A stretch of DNA of 64,000 nt, taken from positions 1 to 64,000 of the forward strand of contig CANBWK010000005.1 of NCBI GenBank assembly GCA_947373105.1, written 5' to 3'. Every line of letters starts with the position of its first letter. The first letter of the stretch is position 1. Shown here piece by piece: positions 1 to 6,672 of this stretch. The translations under genes and the position numbers were made by a program. The notes under the pieces are model-generated. The model worked only from the letters and a program-made list of their open reading frames with translations. It searched no databases and was not told the origin of the DNA. The stretch comes from Comamonadaceae bacterium (GTDB lineage Bacteria; Pseudomonadota; Gammaproteobacteria; Burkholderiales; Burkholderiaceae_C).

Positions 1-1076
1 GCGGCGTCGGCAAACTTGTCGCTGGCCACGCTGATAGAGGCACTGTTGCCGGTGGTAGACGGCGTGAAGGTGGCGGTGTAGACCTTGGGGTCGGTGGTGC
101 TTTGGGTGAGGCTGCTCAAGCTGCCGCCGGTCACAGCCACGTCGTCCGCCGTGAAGTCACTGCTCAGCTCGGACAGGGTGAAGGTGATGACGGCCGTCTC
201 GCCTGCGGCCAGGGCTGCTGCGTTGCTGGTGATGGCCACCGTGGGCGGCGTGGTGTCGATGGTGAAGGGCGTGAGGTTACTCGCGGTGGTCACGCCGTTT
301 TGCGTGACGTTGAGCACCGGGTAGTAGGTGCCGTCAGGCAAGTTGGTCGGGTTGGTGAAGAGCCAGGTGCCGTCGGGGTTGACCGTGACGGGGTAGGTCT
401 GGCCGTTGATCGTGACCGTGGCGGTGGAGCCTGCGGGCACGGTGCCGCTCAGCGTGGGGGTGTTGTCGTTGGTTTTGTGGTCGCCCAGCACGCCCGAGTC
501 ACTGGAGGGGTCCAAGGCGCCGGTGATGCCAGAGCCTGCGCTGCCTTTGGAGGCTGCCGCCACGGCCACGGCCGCTCCGGCCAAGCCCAATGCGCCCAGC
601 AAAGGCCCGAAGGCAAACACCGCCAGCGCAGCGCCTGCGCCCTGCACCTCTTGCCCGCCCAGGGCCACGTTGACCGCTTGGCCGCCTTCGGCCAACTCGG
701 GGATCAAACCCTTGACTTGCGGGTCCTCGGGCACGTATTCATAAAAGGCACCGTTCTCGGCTTTGCCGATCACGCCGTTGTAGCCCTCGGGCATGACGCC
801 GTAGTAGTCCTCGATGATGACGTCTGAGGCGCTGTCGTCTTCAAAGGTGATGTGCAGGTCTTTGCCCACGCGGCGCACTTTGACGTACTCGGGGGCGGCG
901 CTCTTGGCTTTGTCGATCTCTTGGAGTTGGTACTTCACGCCCGCTTGCGCCTTGATGCGCAGGGGCTGGCCGCGGTCGCCTGCGCCTTGGGTGACGTCTA
1001 AAGATCGGTTGTCTTCTGCTTTGCCGGTGTTGACGAGTACTTTGTATTGTTTTGCGAAGCTGGTGCTGATGGCCAT
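1..1076 (-). CDS. Bap-type Ig-repeat surface adhesin, N-terminal part (runs off window)
   Basis: The first 358 codons of what is probably a very large secreted biofilm adhesin; the rest lies beyond the left edge. Residues 1-130 form a beta-rich prefix (start MAISTSFAKQYKVLVN) like that of BapA/LapF-family proteins. A Gly/Ala-rich hydrophobic stretch follows at about 146-176 (GAALAVFAFGPLLGALGLAG), then Asp/Ser-rich linkers. The first Ig-like domain covers about 200-270 (SGTVPAGSTATVTING). A second begins near 271 and has the Big_12-like pattern TFTLSELSSDFTADDVAVTGG. There is no Sec signal, as expected for a type I secreted adhesin whose signal is C-terminal. I see no clear LapG cleavage motif in the visible part. 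The ATG at 1076 is preceded by a weak AGGGAC. The family is confident; total length and secretion route are inferred. Confidence 0.8.
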   Translation of the reverse strand, partial: MAISTSFAKQYKVLVNTGKAEDNRSLDVTQGAGDRGQPLRIKAQAGVKYQLQEIDKAKSAAPEYVKVRRVGKDLHITFEDDSASDVIIEDYYGVMPEGYNGVIGKAENGAFYEYVPEDPQVKGLIPELAEGGQAVNVALGGQEVQGAGAALAVFAFGPLLGALGLAGAAVAVAAASKGSAGSGITGALDPSSDSGVLGDHKTNDNTPTLSGTVPAGSTATVTINGQTYPVTVNPDGTWLFTNPTNLPDGTYYPVLNVTQNGVTTASNLTPFTIDTTPPTVAITSNAAALAAGETAVITFTLSELSSDFTADDVAVTGGSLSSLTQSTTDPKVYTATFTPSTTGNSASISVASDKFADA

Positions 1077-1168
1077 GGCTTAGTCCCTGATACCTGAAGG
1101 TGTTGAAAAAAGTCGGCGTTGCCCGACGGTCTCGTTCTCAAGTTTGTCAGTTAAAAAAGCAAAATCAA

Positions 1169-1189
1169 TACGCCAATTGGCGTACGCCA
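1169..1189. promoter_or_regulatory. two overlapping palindromes upstream of the adhesin
   Basis: TACGCCAATTGGCGTA (1169-1184) is a perfect 16-base palindrome. It overlaps TGGCGTACGCCA (1178-1189), a perfect 12-base palindrome, so a TGGCGTA half-site occurs three times in alternating orientation. The pair lies about 95 bases upstream of the adhesin start in the only gene-free stretch of that size at this end (1077-1369). This suggests an operator for a dimeric regulator of adhesin expression. The regulator is not identifiable. Confidence 0.4.
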
Positions 1190-1274
1190 TCCAGAATCCT
1201 GGGCGGGGAATAGGTACCAAATAATTCAGAAATGAGAAAACCGGGGGAAACGTTGAAAAGCGGGGTGCACGGAT

Positions 1275-1317
1275 GTCGGACCTGAAGGTGCCGACCTACT
1301 CAAGTCGGGGCCGACTT
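1275..1317. repeat. two adjacent GTCGG/CCGAC hairpins
   Basis: The stretch holds GTCGGACC-TGAA-GGTGCCGAC (1275-1295), with one bulged base, and AAGTCGG-GG-CCGACTT (1302-1317). They lie 53 bases past the stop codon of the DUF3820 gene and upstream of the adhesin. Neither has a T-tract, so they are not canonical terminators. They could form the 3' end of the DUF3820 message or be protein-binding sites. The rest of 1077-1369 holds only the palindromes at 1169-1189. Confidence 0.3.
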
Positions 1318-1369
1318 ACGGATGCTTCATCTCCACGTCTGATCGCTTGCAGGCAAACGCCTACCAAAA

Positions 1370-1579
1370 TCAGCGGCGCAAGGGCTTAAGTAAATGGCTC
1401 AGGCCGTTGTGGTCGATCTCTTGCATCAACTGCAGCAAGCGCCCTACCTCGCCTTTGGGGAAACCTTCTCGCGCAAACCAGTTGAGGTAATTGCCGGGCA
1501 GGTCGGCCAGCAACACACCTTTGTGTTTTCCAAAGGGCATTGGCATTGTGACCAGCTTCAGCAGGTCTTCGGGGTTCAC
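1370..1579 (-). CDS. DUF3820 family protein
   Basis: A small protein of 69 residues. The core MPMPFGKHKGVLLADLPGNY and the following YLNWFAREGFPKGEVGRLLQ match the DUF3820 family (PF12843, labelled 'putative quorum-sensing-regulated virulence factor'), whose biochemical function is unknown. Homologues usually begin (M)NPEDLLKLV. That fixes the start at a GTG (1579-1577) whose last bases overlap the TGA of the upstream hydrolase (GTGA); a longer reading from 1672 would run inside the hydrolase gene. The overlap implies translational coupling in a two-gene operon. The family call is firm; the function is not known. Confidence 0.8.
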   Translation of the reverse strand: MNPEDLLKLVTMPMPFGKHKGVLLADLPGNYLNWFAREGFPKGEVGRLLQLMQEIDHNGLSHLLKPLRR

Positions 1580-2391
1580 GATTTGTCCATGATCGGGGTC
1601 TGAACAGCCAGCCAGTCCTGCACACACGCGTGAAAGGCCTCGGGCCTTGAAATCATGACCCAATGCCCACAAGCTAGGCCTTGCACCGCACTGCCGGGTG
1701 CGGCCGCTACTTTTTCAAGCCATGCCTTTGAATGAAACATGAAGGGCTTGCGCTCGCCATAGACAAAGAGCAAAGGCATGGACAACCGGATTTGCGCCGC
1801 ACGTTGAAAGCCACCCGCCGTGCCAAACCATTGCATGGCATAGGGGTAGTTCATCTTGTGGGTGATGGTGTCTTGATCGGTCGGGCAACGCAGCCAGCGG
1901 GCCATGGCACGGGTCATGTGGGTGCCCAGTCTACCCCCCAGCTTCCAAGCCACAGCCAGCCAGAACTGGTAAGCAAAAACAGACAGACTTTCCCGAGGCC
2001 GCCAACTGCGCAGCAAGGCCTGAGCGTTGTGGTCTCCCACGTCTACCGCCACCACACGGGCGACGAGTTCGGGTTGGCGCATGGCAAATTCGTAGCCAAA
2101 AACACAACCCCAGTCGTGCAGCATGAGAGTCACAGGCCGCTCGGGGCTGATGCGTTCGATGATTTGACGCAACAGCTGGCACATGTCGTCGAGGCTGGTG
2201 ACTTTGGGGCCACTTTCAAAACCGGGCATGGTCAAGCGGGCACAGGTGTATCGGTCGGCAAGGGCCGTTACGGTGCTGCTCCACAAGGCTCGGGTATCGG
2301 GCCAGCCGTGAAGCATGAGAACGACTTCTTGCCCCTGCCCTTGCAGCCAGATTTCGGTGCCGTTGACGGTGATGCAGCGTTCTTGGTTCAT
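1576..2391 (-). CDS. alpha/beta-fold hydrolase (epoxide hydrolase / dehalogenase-like)
   Basis: A 271-residue alpha/beta hydrolase. The oxyanion-hole motif HGWPDT lies near residue 29. The nucleophile elbow LMLHDWGCVFGYEF (about 107-120) carries Asp in HDWG rather than Ser, as in epoxide hydrolases and haloalkane dehalogenases. The catalytic His is in ACGHWVMISRPEAF near the C-terminus. Length fits the family. There is no signal peptide, so it is cytosolic. The substrate cannot be deduced. Its 5' flank, back to the stop codon of the aminotransferase, is filled by REP-like repeats, so its leader RNA would be highly structured. It is coupled to the DUF3820 gene downstream. Confidence 0.85.
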   Translation of the reverse strand: MNQERCITVNGTEIWLQGQGQEVVLMLHGWPDTRALWSSTVTALADRYTCARLTMPGFESGPKVTSLDDMCQLLRQIIERISPERPVTLMLHDWGCVFGYEFAMRQPELVARVVAVDVGDHNAQALLRSWRPRESLSVFAYQFWLAVAWKLGGRLGTHMTRAMARWLRCPTDQDTITHKMNYPYAMQWFGTAGGFQRAAQIRLSMPLLFVYGERKPFMFHSKAWLEKVAAAPGSAVQGLACGHWVMISRPEAFHACVQDWLAVQTPIMDKS

Positions 2392-2401
2392 GATCTATAT
2401 G

Positions 2402-2538
2402 TGTAGGAGCCTGAAGGCGATGTTGTAGGAGCCTGCCTGCAGGCGATTTGTGGGTAGGCAAAAGCCCATCGCGAGCAGGCTCGCTCCTACAAAGAGATTA
2501 CAAATCCATCGCGAGCAGGCTCGCTCCTACAAAGAGAT
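2402..2538. repeat. cluster of four REP-like palindromic units
   Basis: Two direct copies of a 33-base unit containing ATCGCGAGCAGGCTCGCTCC lie at 2466-2498 and 2506-2538. Each holds the hairpin GCGAGC-AG-GCTCGC followed by TCCTACA. Two related units in the opposite orientation (TGTAGGAGCCTG...GGCGAT) lie at 2402-2421 and 2423-2446. Four units in both orientations, confined to one intergenic space, is the usual arrangement of REP/BIME elements. The sequence closely resembles the GCGAGCAAGCTCGC REPs known from Pseudomonas. The last unit ends on the stop codon of the aminotransferase. Roles known for such elements are mRNA 3'-end protection and gyrase or IHF binding. Confidence 0.8.
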
Positions 2539-3746
2539 CACAAGGCTTTGGCCAGGCGTGCAATGCCGTCGAGGATTTTGTCTTCTGCGGCGGTGGCAAA
2601 ACTCAGGCGAAAGGTGGCGTGATCGGGGTTGGCACAGAAGAACGGCGCACCGGGCACAAAGGCCACGCCATTGTCGATGGCGCGTTTGGCAAACACATTG
2701 CCGTCAGCTACTTGGCCTCGCGCACCTGTCAAACGCGCCCAGACAAACAAGCCGCCTTGAGGTTGGACAAACTCGACCGCGTCACCCAGCTCTTTGCGCA
2801 AGGCATCACCCATGGTTTGGGCTCGCTTGGCGTAAACACTGCGCACTTTGTCCAGTGTGGCAGGCATACGGCCCGCCTTAAGGTAGTGCGCCGCAGTGGC
2901 TTGGGCAAAGGTGCTGGTGTGCGCATCGCTGAATTGTTTGCACATCGTGGCGCGGGACAGCAAGGCTTCGGGGGCCACCATCCAGCCCACACGCAGACCA
3001 GGTGAGAGTACCTTGGACAAAGAGCCGCAATGCACCAGCAACTCGCGGCTACCGGGCACCTTGCTGCTCAAAGCCAGCAAGCTGGGGGGCGGGGGTTCGC
3101 CAAAGTACAAGTCGCCATAAGGGTCGTCTTCGACAATCAAAGTCTGGTGTTTGACGGCCATCTGCAGCACCTGCAGGCGTCGCTCGGCGCTGAGCAAGGC
3201 ACCGCTGGGGTTGCCAAAGGTGGGGATCAGGTAGACAAATTTGGGTTTGTGCTCTGCGATCAGTTTTTCTAATTCTTCGGTTTGGACGCCATGGCCGTCG
3301 ACCGGGGCGCTGATGAGCTCAGCCCCATACAAACGAAAGCACTGAATGGTGGCCAAAAAGGTCGGGCCTTCGACGATCACTTTGTCGCCGGGACTGATCA
3401 TGGTCTTGCCTATCAAATCCAGGGCTTGCTGGCTGCCGGTGGTCACGATCAGATCCTCGGGGCTGACGCTTTGGGCGCCCTTTTGCGCCATAAAGTGCGC
3501 CAGTTGCTCGCGCAACGGGCCAAAGCCTTCGGTGGCGCCGTATTGCAAGGCTGCACCGGGGTCTTGCGTCAGGGCGGCATTGCTGGCTTCACGGATGCCT
3601 TCTACGTCAAACATGGCGCTGTCAGGAAAGCCACCGGCAAAGCTGATGATGCCTGGCTTGCCCAGGAGCTTGAAAAGTTCACGGATGGCAGAGGTTTCAA
3701 CGTTGTTCAGGCGGTCAGCGAAATGCAATGGAGACGTTTTGGACAT
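2538..3746 (-). CDS. PLP-dependent class I/II aminotransferase (2-aminoadipate transaminase-like)
   Basis: A 402-residue fold-type I aminotransferase. The motif VTTGSQQALDLIGK, the PLP-phosphate region, DDPYGDLYF, and the Schiff-base lysine in CGSLSKVLSPGLRVGW all match the LysN/MocR-catalytic-domain subfamily. These enzymes commonly act on 2-aminoadipate, branched-chain or aromatic amino acids. No DNA-binding domain is present, so it is a free enzyme, not a MocR regulator. The ATG at 3746 (MSKTSPLHFADRLNN) is chosen because AGAAAG precedes it; upstream codons would run into the nth promoter. It is divergent from nth with a 53-base gap. Exact substrate unknown. Confidence 0.85.
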   Translation of the reverse strand: MSKTSPLHFADRLNNVETSAIRELFKLLGKPGIISFAGGFPDSAMFDVEGIREASNAALTQDPGAALQYGATEGFGPLREQLAHFMAQKGAQSVSPEDLIVTTGSQQALDLIGKTMISPGDKVIVEGPTFLATIQCFRLYGAELISAPVDGHGVQTEELEKLIAEHKPKFVYLIPTFGNPSGALLSAERRLQVLQMAVKHQTLIVEDDPYGDLYFGEPPPPSLLALSSKVPGSRELLVHCGSLSKVLSPGLRVGWMVAPEALLSRATMCKQFSDAHTSTFAQATAAHYLKAGRMPATLDKVRSVYAKRAQTMGDALRKELGDAVEFVQPQGGLFVWARLTGARGQVADGNVFAKRAIDNGVAFVPGAPFFCANPDHATFRLSFATAAEDKILDGIARLAKAL

Positions 3747-3799
3747 GGTGTATCTTTCTGATTGTCTTGACCACCATTTTGCCAACTTCCGAAAGTGCA

Positions 3800-4453
3800 A
3801 TGAAACCCGCTCAAATTGAATCTTTTTTTGCCACACTGCAAGCGGCCAATCCCACGCCCGTGACGGAGCTCGAATTCAACAGCAATTTCCAGTTGCTGGC
3901 TGCGGTGCTGCTGTCTGCGCAGGCCACCGATGTGGGCGTGAACAAGGCCACACGCAAGCTGTTTCCCGTCGCGGGTACGCCGAAAAAAATCCTCGCACTG
4001 GGTCTGGAAGGACTGGAGAGCTATATCCAGACCATTGGCCTTTACAAAAGCAAAGCCCGTCACCTGATGGCCACCTGCAGCATATTGGTCGAGCAGCATG
4101 GCGGCAAAGTACCCCGAACCCGCGAAGCCCTTGAAGCGCTGCCCGGTGTGGGCCGTAAAACGGCCAACGTGGTGCTCAATGTGGCCTTTGGCGAGCCGAC
4201 AATGGCTGTCGACACGCACATTTTTCGACTGGGTAACCGCACCGGACTGGCACCGGGCAAGACGCCTTTGGCCGTGGAAATGAAACTGCTTAAACGGATT
4301 CCTGCCCACTATCTGGTGCACGCACACCACTGGCTGATTCTGCATGGGCGCTACATTTGCCAAGCGCGCAAGCCACTGTGCTACCAGTGCGGGGTGTCGG
4401 CCTTTTGCAGCTTCAAACCCAAAACTAGCCCGCCAGAAACAGGCGTTCAGTAA
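3800..4453 (+). CDS. nth: endonuclease III (DNA glycosylase/AP lyase)
   Basis: A 217-residue base-excision-repair enzyme that removes oxidised pyrimidines and nicks abasic sites. The helix-hairpin-helix LPGVGRKTANVVL carries catalytic Lys120. Asp138 lies in VDTHIFR; both positions match the E. coli numbering. The C-terminal 4Fe-4S motif CQARKPLCYQCGVSAFC has the standard C-x6-C-x2-C-x5-C spacing. The ATG at 3800 gives the usual N-terminus. The stop overlaps the convergent serine hydrolase by 7 bases. It stands alone, as is often seen for nth outside the rnf operon. Confidence 0.97.
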   Translation: MKPAQIESFFATLQAANPTPVTELEFNSNFQLLAAVLLSAQATDVGVNKATRKLFPVAGTPKKILALGLEGLESYIQTIGLYKSKARHLMATCSILVEQHGGKVPRTREALEALPGVGRKTANVVLNVAFGEPTMAVDTHIFRLGNRTGLAPGKTPLAVEMKLLKRIPAHYLVHAHHWLILHGRYICQARKPLCYQCGVSAFCSFKPKTSPPETGVQ

Positions 4454-5706
4454 CGCTCTGTGCGCCCACCTAAGGACTGCAACACCCCCATCCACAGGGC
4501 CGATCTTTCTGCATAGGGCTCTGGGTCTTGTGCGCCACTGGCCTGGGCGTATACCGCGGTTTGCACCATCACAATGCCTGTGGCTGGTTGGACAAACACG
4601 GACTGGCCGTGCACCCCTTGAAAAGCAAAACTGCGCTCTTTCAAAGGATGCAACCAAAACTGGTAACCGTAGCCAAAATAGGGCGTGGCTTTGTAAGGCG
4701 CAAATGCGGCGGGTTGCTTGGCAATGTCCGTCGCTTCGCGCAGGTACTCGGCTGAAATGATTTGCTTGCCGCCTGCTTTGCCGTCATTGGCCATCAACAG
4801 GCCCAAACGTCCCCAGTCGCGCAAGACGGCATTGAAGCAAAAATACGCGCCGGCCTGGCGGTCTCGGCCGTGGCACCAAAAGGCGTCACCTTCTGCGCCC
4901 AAGGGCTTCCACAGCCACTCTGTTGTCAAATCGGCCATGCTGCGCCCGGTGGCGCCGGTCAACACACGGCCAAGAACTTCGGTCTCGGCGCTGGCGTAAA
5001 CGAACTTCGCGCCCGATGGGCTGTGCCGGTCAGAGAAGGTGCGCAATACGCTGACGACCTGAGGAGTGCCGGTGGCAAAACTGGAGGACAACTTGGACAC
5101 ATCGTCTTGCCCGTCATATCGCTCGGTAAAGCTAATCCCCGAACTCATGCGCAAGAGATGGCGGATGGGCGTGGCACCGTAGGCGCTGCCCGCCAGGTCT
5201 TTGGCGTATTGACCTGCAGGGTCATCCAAAGATGCGATCAAGCCCTTTTCTAATGCCACACCGATCAACATGGACGTGACGCTTTTGGCCATCGAGAAAG
5301 ACAAAAACCGCGCATCTTCGGTGCGGCCATATCGGTAGCGCTCGGTCACGATTTCGCCATCCTTGAGAATCAGCAAACCTGTGATCCTGCGCCGCTCCAG
5401 GTACTCGTCAATCGAGTAACCGAGGTTGCGATAACGGTATTTGATGTCAGGTGGATTCACAGCCTTGGGCAGTGGATTGACGGTGTCGCCACGTTGGACA
5501 AATTGACCCAAGACACCGGGTACTTTGTCCAGTGCAGACCAAGCGCCGACCCGGTTTTCCATGGCCGACCAGCGACTCCCTATGGGGTAACCCGCCTGCT
5601 TGCCCAAAAGGGCTTCGTCGGGTTCAGCCCAAATCGAAGCACTGCCCCCTATCAAGCAAAGGGTCACGCACATTTTCATAAAAAATTTGTTTTCTTTTAA
5701 ATTCAT
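4447..5706 (-). CDS. exported serine beta-lactamase-like hydrolase (class C / esterase family)
   Basis: About 419 residues with an N-terminal signal peptide (basic start, hydrophobic MCVTLCLIGGSASIWA, cleavage before EPDE), so it is periplasmic. The beta-lactamase/transpeptidase fold shows the SxxK nucleophile motif SMAK (FLSFSMAKSVTSM), a Tyr motif YAS (KFVYASAETEVLG) and a late VHGQSVFVQP in the KTG-box position. This set is typical of family VIII esterases and 6-aminohexanoate-dimer hydrolases rather than of antibiotic-inactivating AmpC. The second ATG (5706) is preferred because GGAA lies 7 bases upstream; the first ATG at 5712 touches that site. Resistance function is not implied. Substrate unknown. 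Confidence 0.8.
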   Translation of the reverse strand: MNLKENKFFMKMCVTLCLIGGSASIWAEPDEALLGKQAGYPIGSRWSAMENRVGAWSALDKVPGVLGQFVQRGDTVNPLPKAVNPPDIKYRYRNLGYSIDEYLERRRITGLLILKDGEIVTERYRYGRTEDARFLSFSMAKSVTSMLIGVALEKGLIASLDDPAGQYAKDLAGSAYGATPIRHLLRMSSGISFTERYDGQDDVSKLSSSFATGTPQVVSVLRTFSDRHSPSGAKFVYASAETEVLGRVLTGATGRSMADLTTEWLWKPLGAEGDAFWCHGRDRQAGAYFCFNAVLRDWGRLGLLMANDGKAGGKQIISAEYLREATDIAKQPAAFAPYKATPYFGYGYQFWLHPLKERSFAFQGVHGQSVFVQPATGIVMVQTAVYAQASGAQDPEPYAERSALWMGVLQSLGGRTERY

Positions 5707-5904
5707 TTTCATTTCCTTTCGCTCTTGGTCTGGTCATGCAAGCTCCCCTGCGCTAACAGGTAAAATCTAACCAGACGATGCATGCTTAAAGCGGCAGTTT
5801 CTCCACTTTGAAGCCATTTGTCCATTCTCATTAATTATCCTGATCGGCCCCACCCTGGCGCGCAAGAACCCAGCTCTGCTGGACCAAACGCCCCATTTGA
5901 ATGT

Positions 5905-6672
5905 ATGACGAGAGCCGAAACCCGAGCCCATCTGAACAGTTCCAACCTCACGCGATTCTTAACTGAAAGCGGTATGACCGAGCCTGCGCCGTCCAAAGAA
6001 GACGTTGGGCAACAGTTGGGGGACTGGCTGAACTTCAAGCAAGCGATTTCACTGCATGGGGTCCTGAGCCAGGAATCGCTGACCCTGGCAGCATCGCCGC
6101 GCAGTGTTGCGCCGATCGCCACAAAAGCCCTGCGCCAGCATGTTGAAAAAGTTCGCACTGCATTGGCGCTGTCCCTGTCCGAAGGCGCGCCCACCGGTTC
6201 GGGCTTGACACGCATTGATATGCCTGAAGTCGGACTCGACGAACCGATTGACTTTAAGGCCGCCTTTGAACCGTACCGAAGATTCCATGCGGCTCATCAG
6301 CGGCAGATGGAACAAGTCATCAGGACTTTGCGTTCGCAGGTGCGAGGCCAAATGGCCAATGCACCCGCACTGAAACAACTGGCCCATTTGGATGCTGAAT
6401 TTGAAAATATTCTTCAAGAACGCGAAACAGCCTTATTTGGCAAAGTGACCAAGCTGTTTGAAAAGCGCTTTACCCAAGCCCTCAAACAACACCTCAAAAA
6501 GCAAACAGAAGCCACCCAAGAGAACCCTCCTGCCGACTTGAACCCATGGGCGTGGTTAAGCGCACTGCGACAAGAATTGCGAACCGCCTTGCTGGCCGAA
6601 CTGGACACGCGGATGCAACCCACCATGGGCTTGCTTGAAGCCTTAAACCCAGAATACCCACAAGAACAATGA
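5905..6672 (+). CDS. DUF3348 family protein, first gene of motor-like operon
   Basis: About 255 residues. The N-terminal pattern NSSNLTRFLTESG...QQLGDWLNFKQAISLHGVL and the central FEPYRRFHAAHQRQMEQVIRTLR...LAHLDAEFENIL match DUF3348, a soluble, helix-rich family of unknown function found mainly in Burkholderiales. There are no membrane segments or signal peptide. The ATG at 5905 matches the usual family N-terminus. A TTG at 5818 would add 29 residues that lack family resemblance. Neither start has a strong Shine-Dalgarno. The stop overlaps the next gene by ATGA. The operon partners are a MotA-like and a MotB-like protein, so this is probably a cytosolic component of that complex (inference). 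Confidence 0.75.
   Translation: MTRAETRAHLNSSNLTRFLTESGMTEPAPSKEDVGQQLGDWLNFKQAISLHGVLSQESLTLAASPRSVAPIATKALRQHVEKVRTALALSLSEGAPTGSGLTRIDMPEVGLDEPIDFKAAFEPYRRFHAAHQRQMEQVIRTLRSQVRGQMANAPALKQLAHLDAEFENILQERETALFGKVTKLFEKRFTQALKQHLKKQTEATQENPPADLNPWAWLSALRQELRTALLAELDTRMQPTMGLLEALNPEYPQEQ

Noticed and set aside
102-827. Open frame of 241 codons on the plus strand
   Set aside because: It is antisense to the adhesin, has no family features and is shifted Gly/Arg-rich composition of the opposite strand.
2466-2538. CRISPR-like direct repeats
   Set aside because: Two copies with a 7-base gap and two inverted relatives are REP elements; there are no spacers and no cas genes.
3707-4657. Open frame of 316 codons on the minus strand
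   Set aside because: It overlaps nth and the end of the serine hydrolase; both of those have clear catalytic motifs and this frame has none.
4447-5706. Calling the serine hydrolase an AmpC beta-lactamase
   Set aside because: SxxK and YxS motifs are shared with esterases, and the late motif is HGQ rather than KTG, so antibiotic hydrolysis is not supported.
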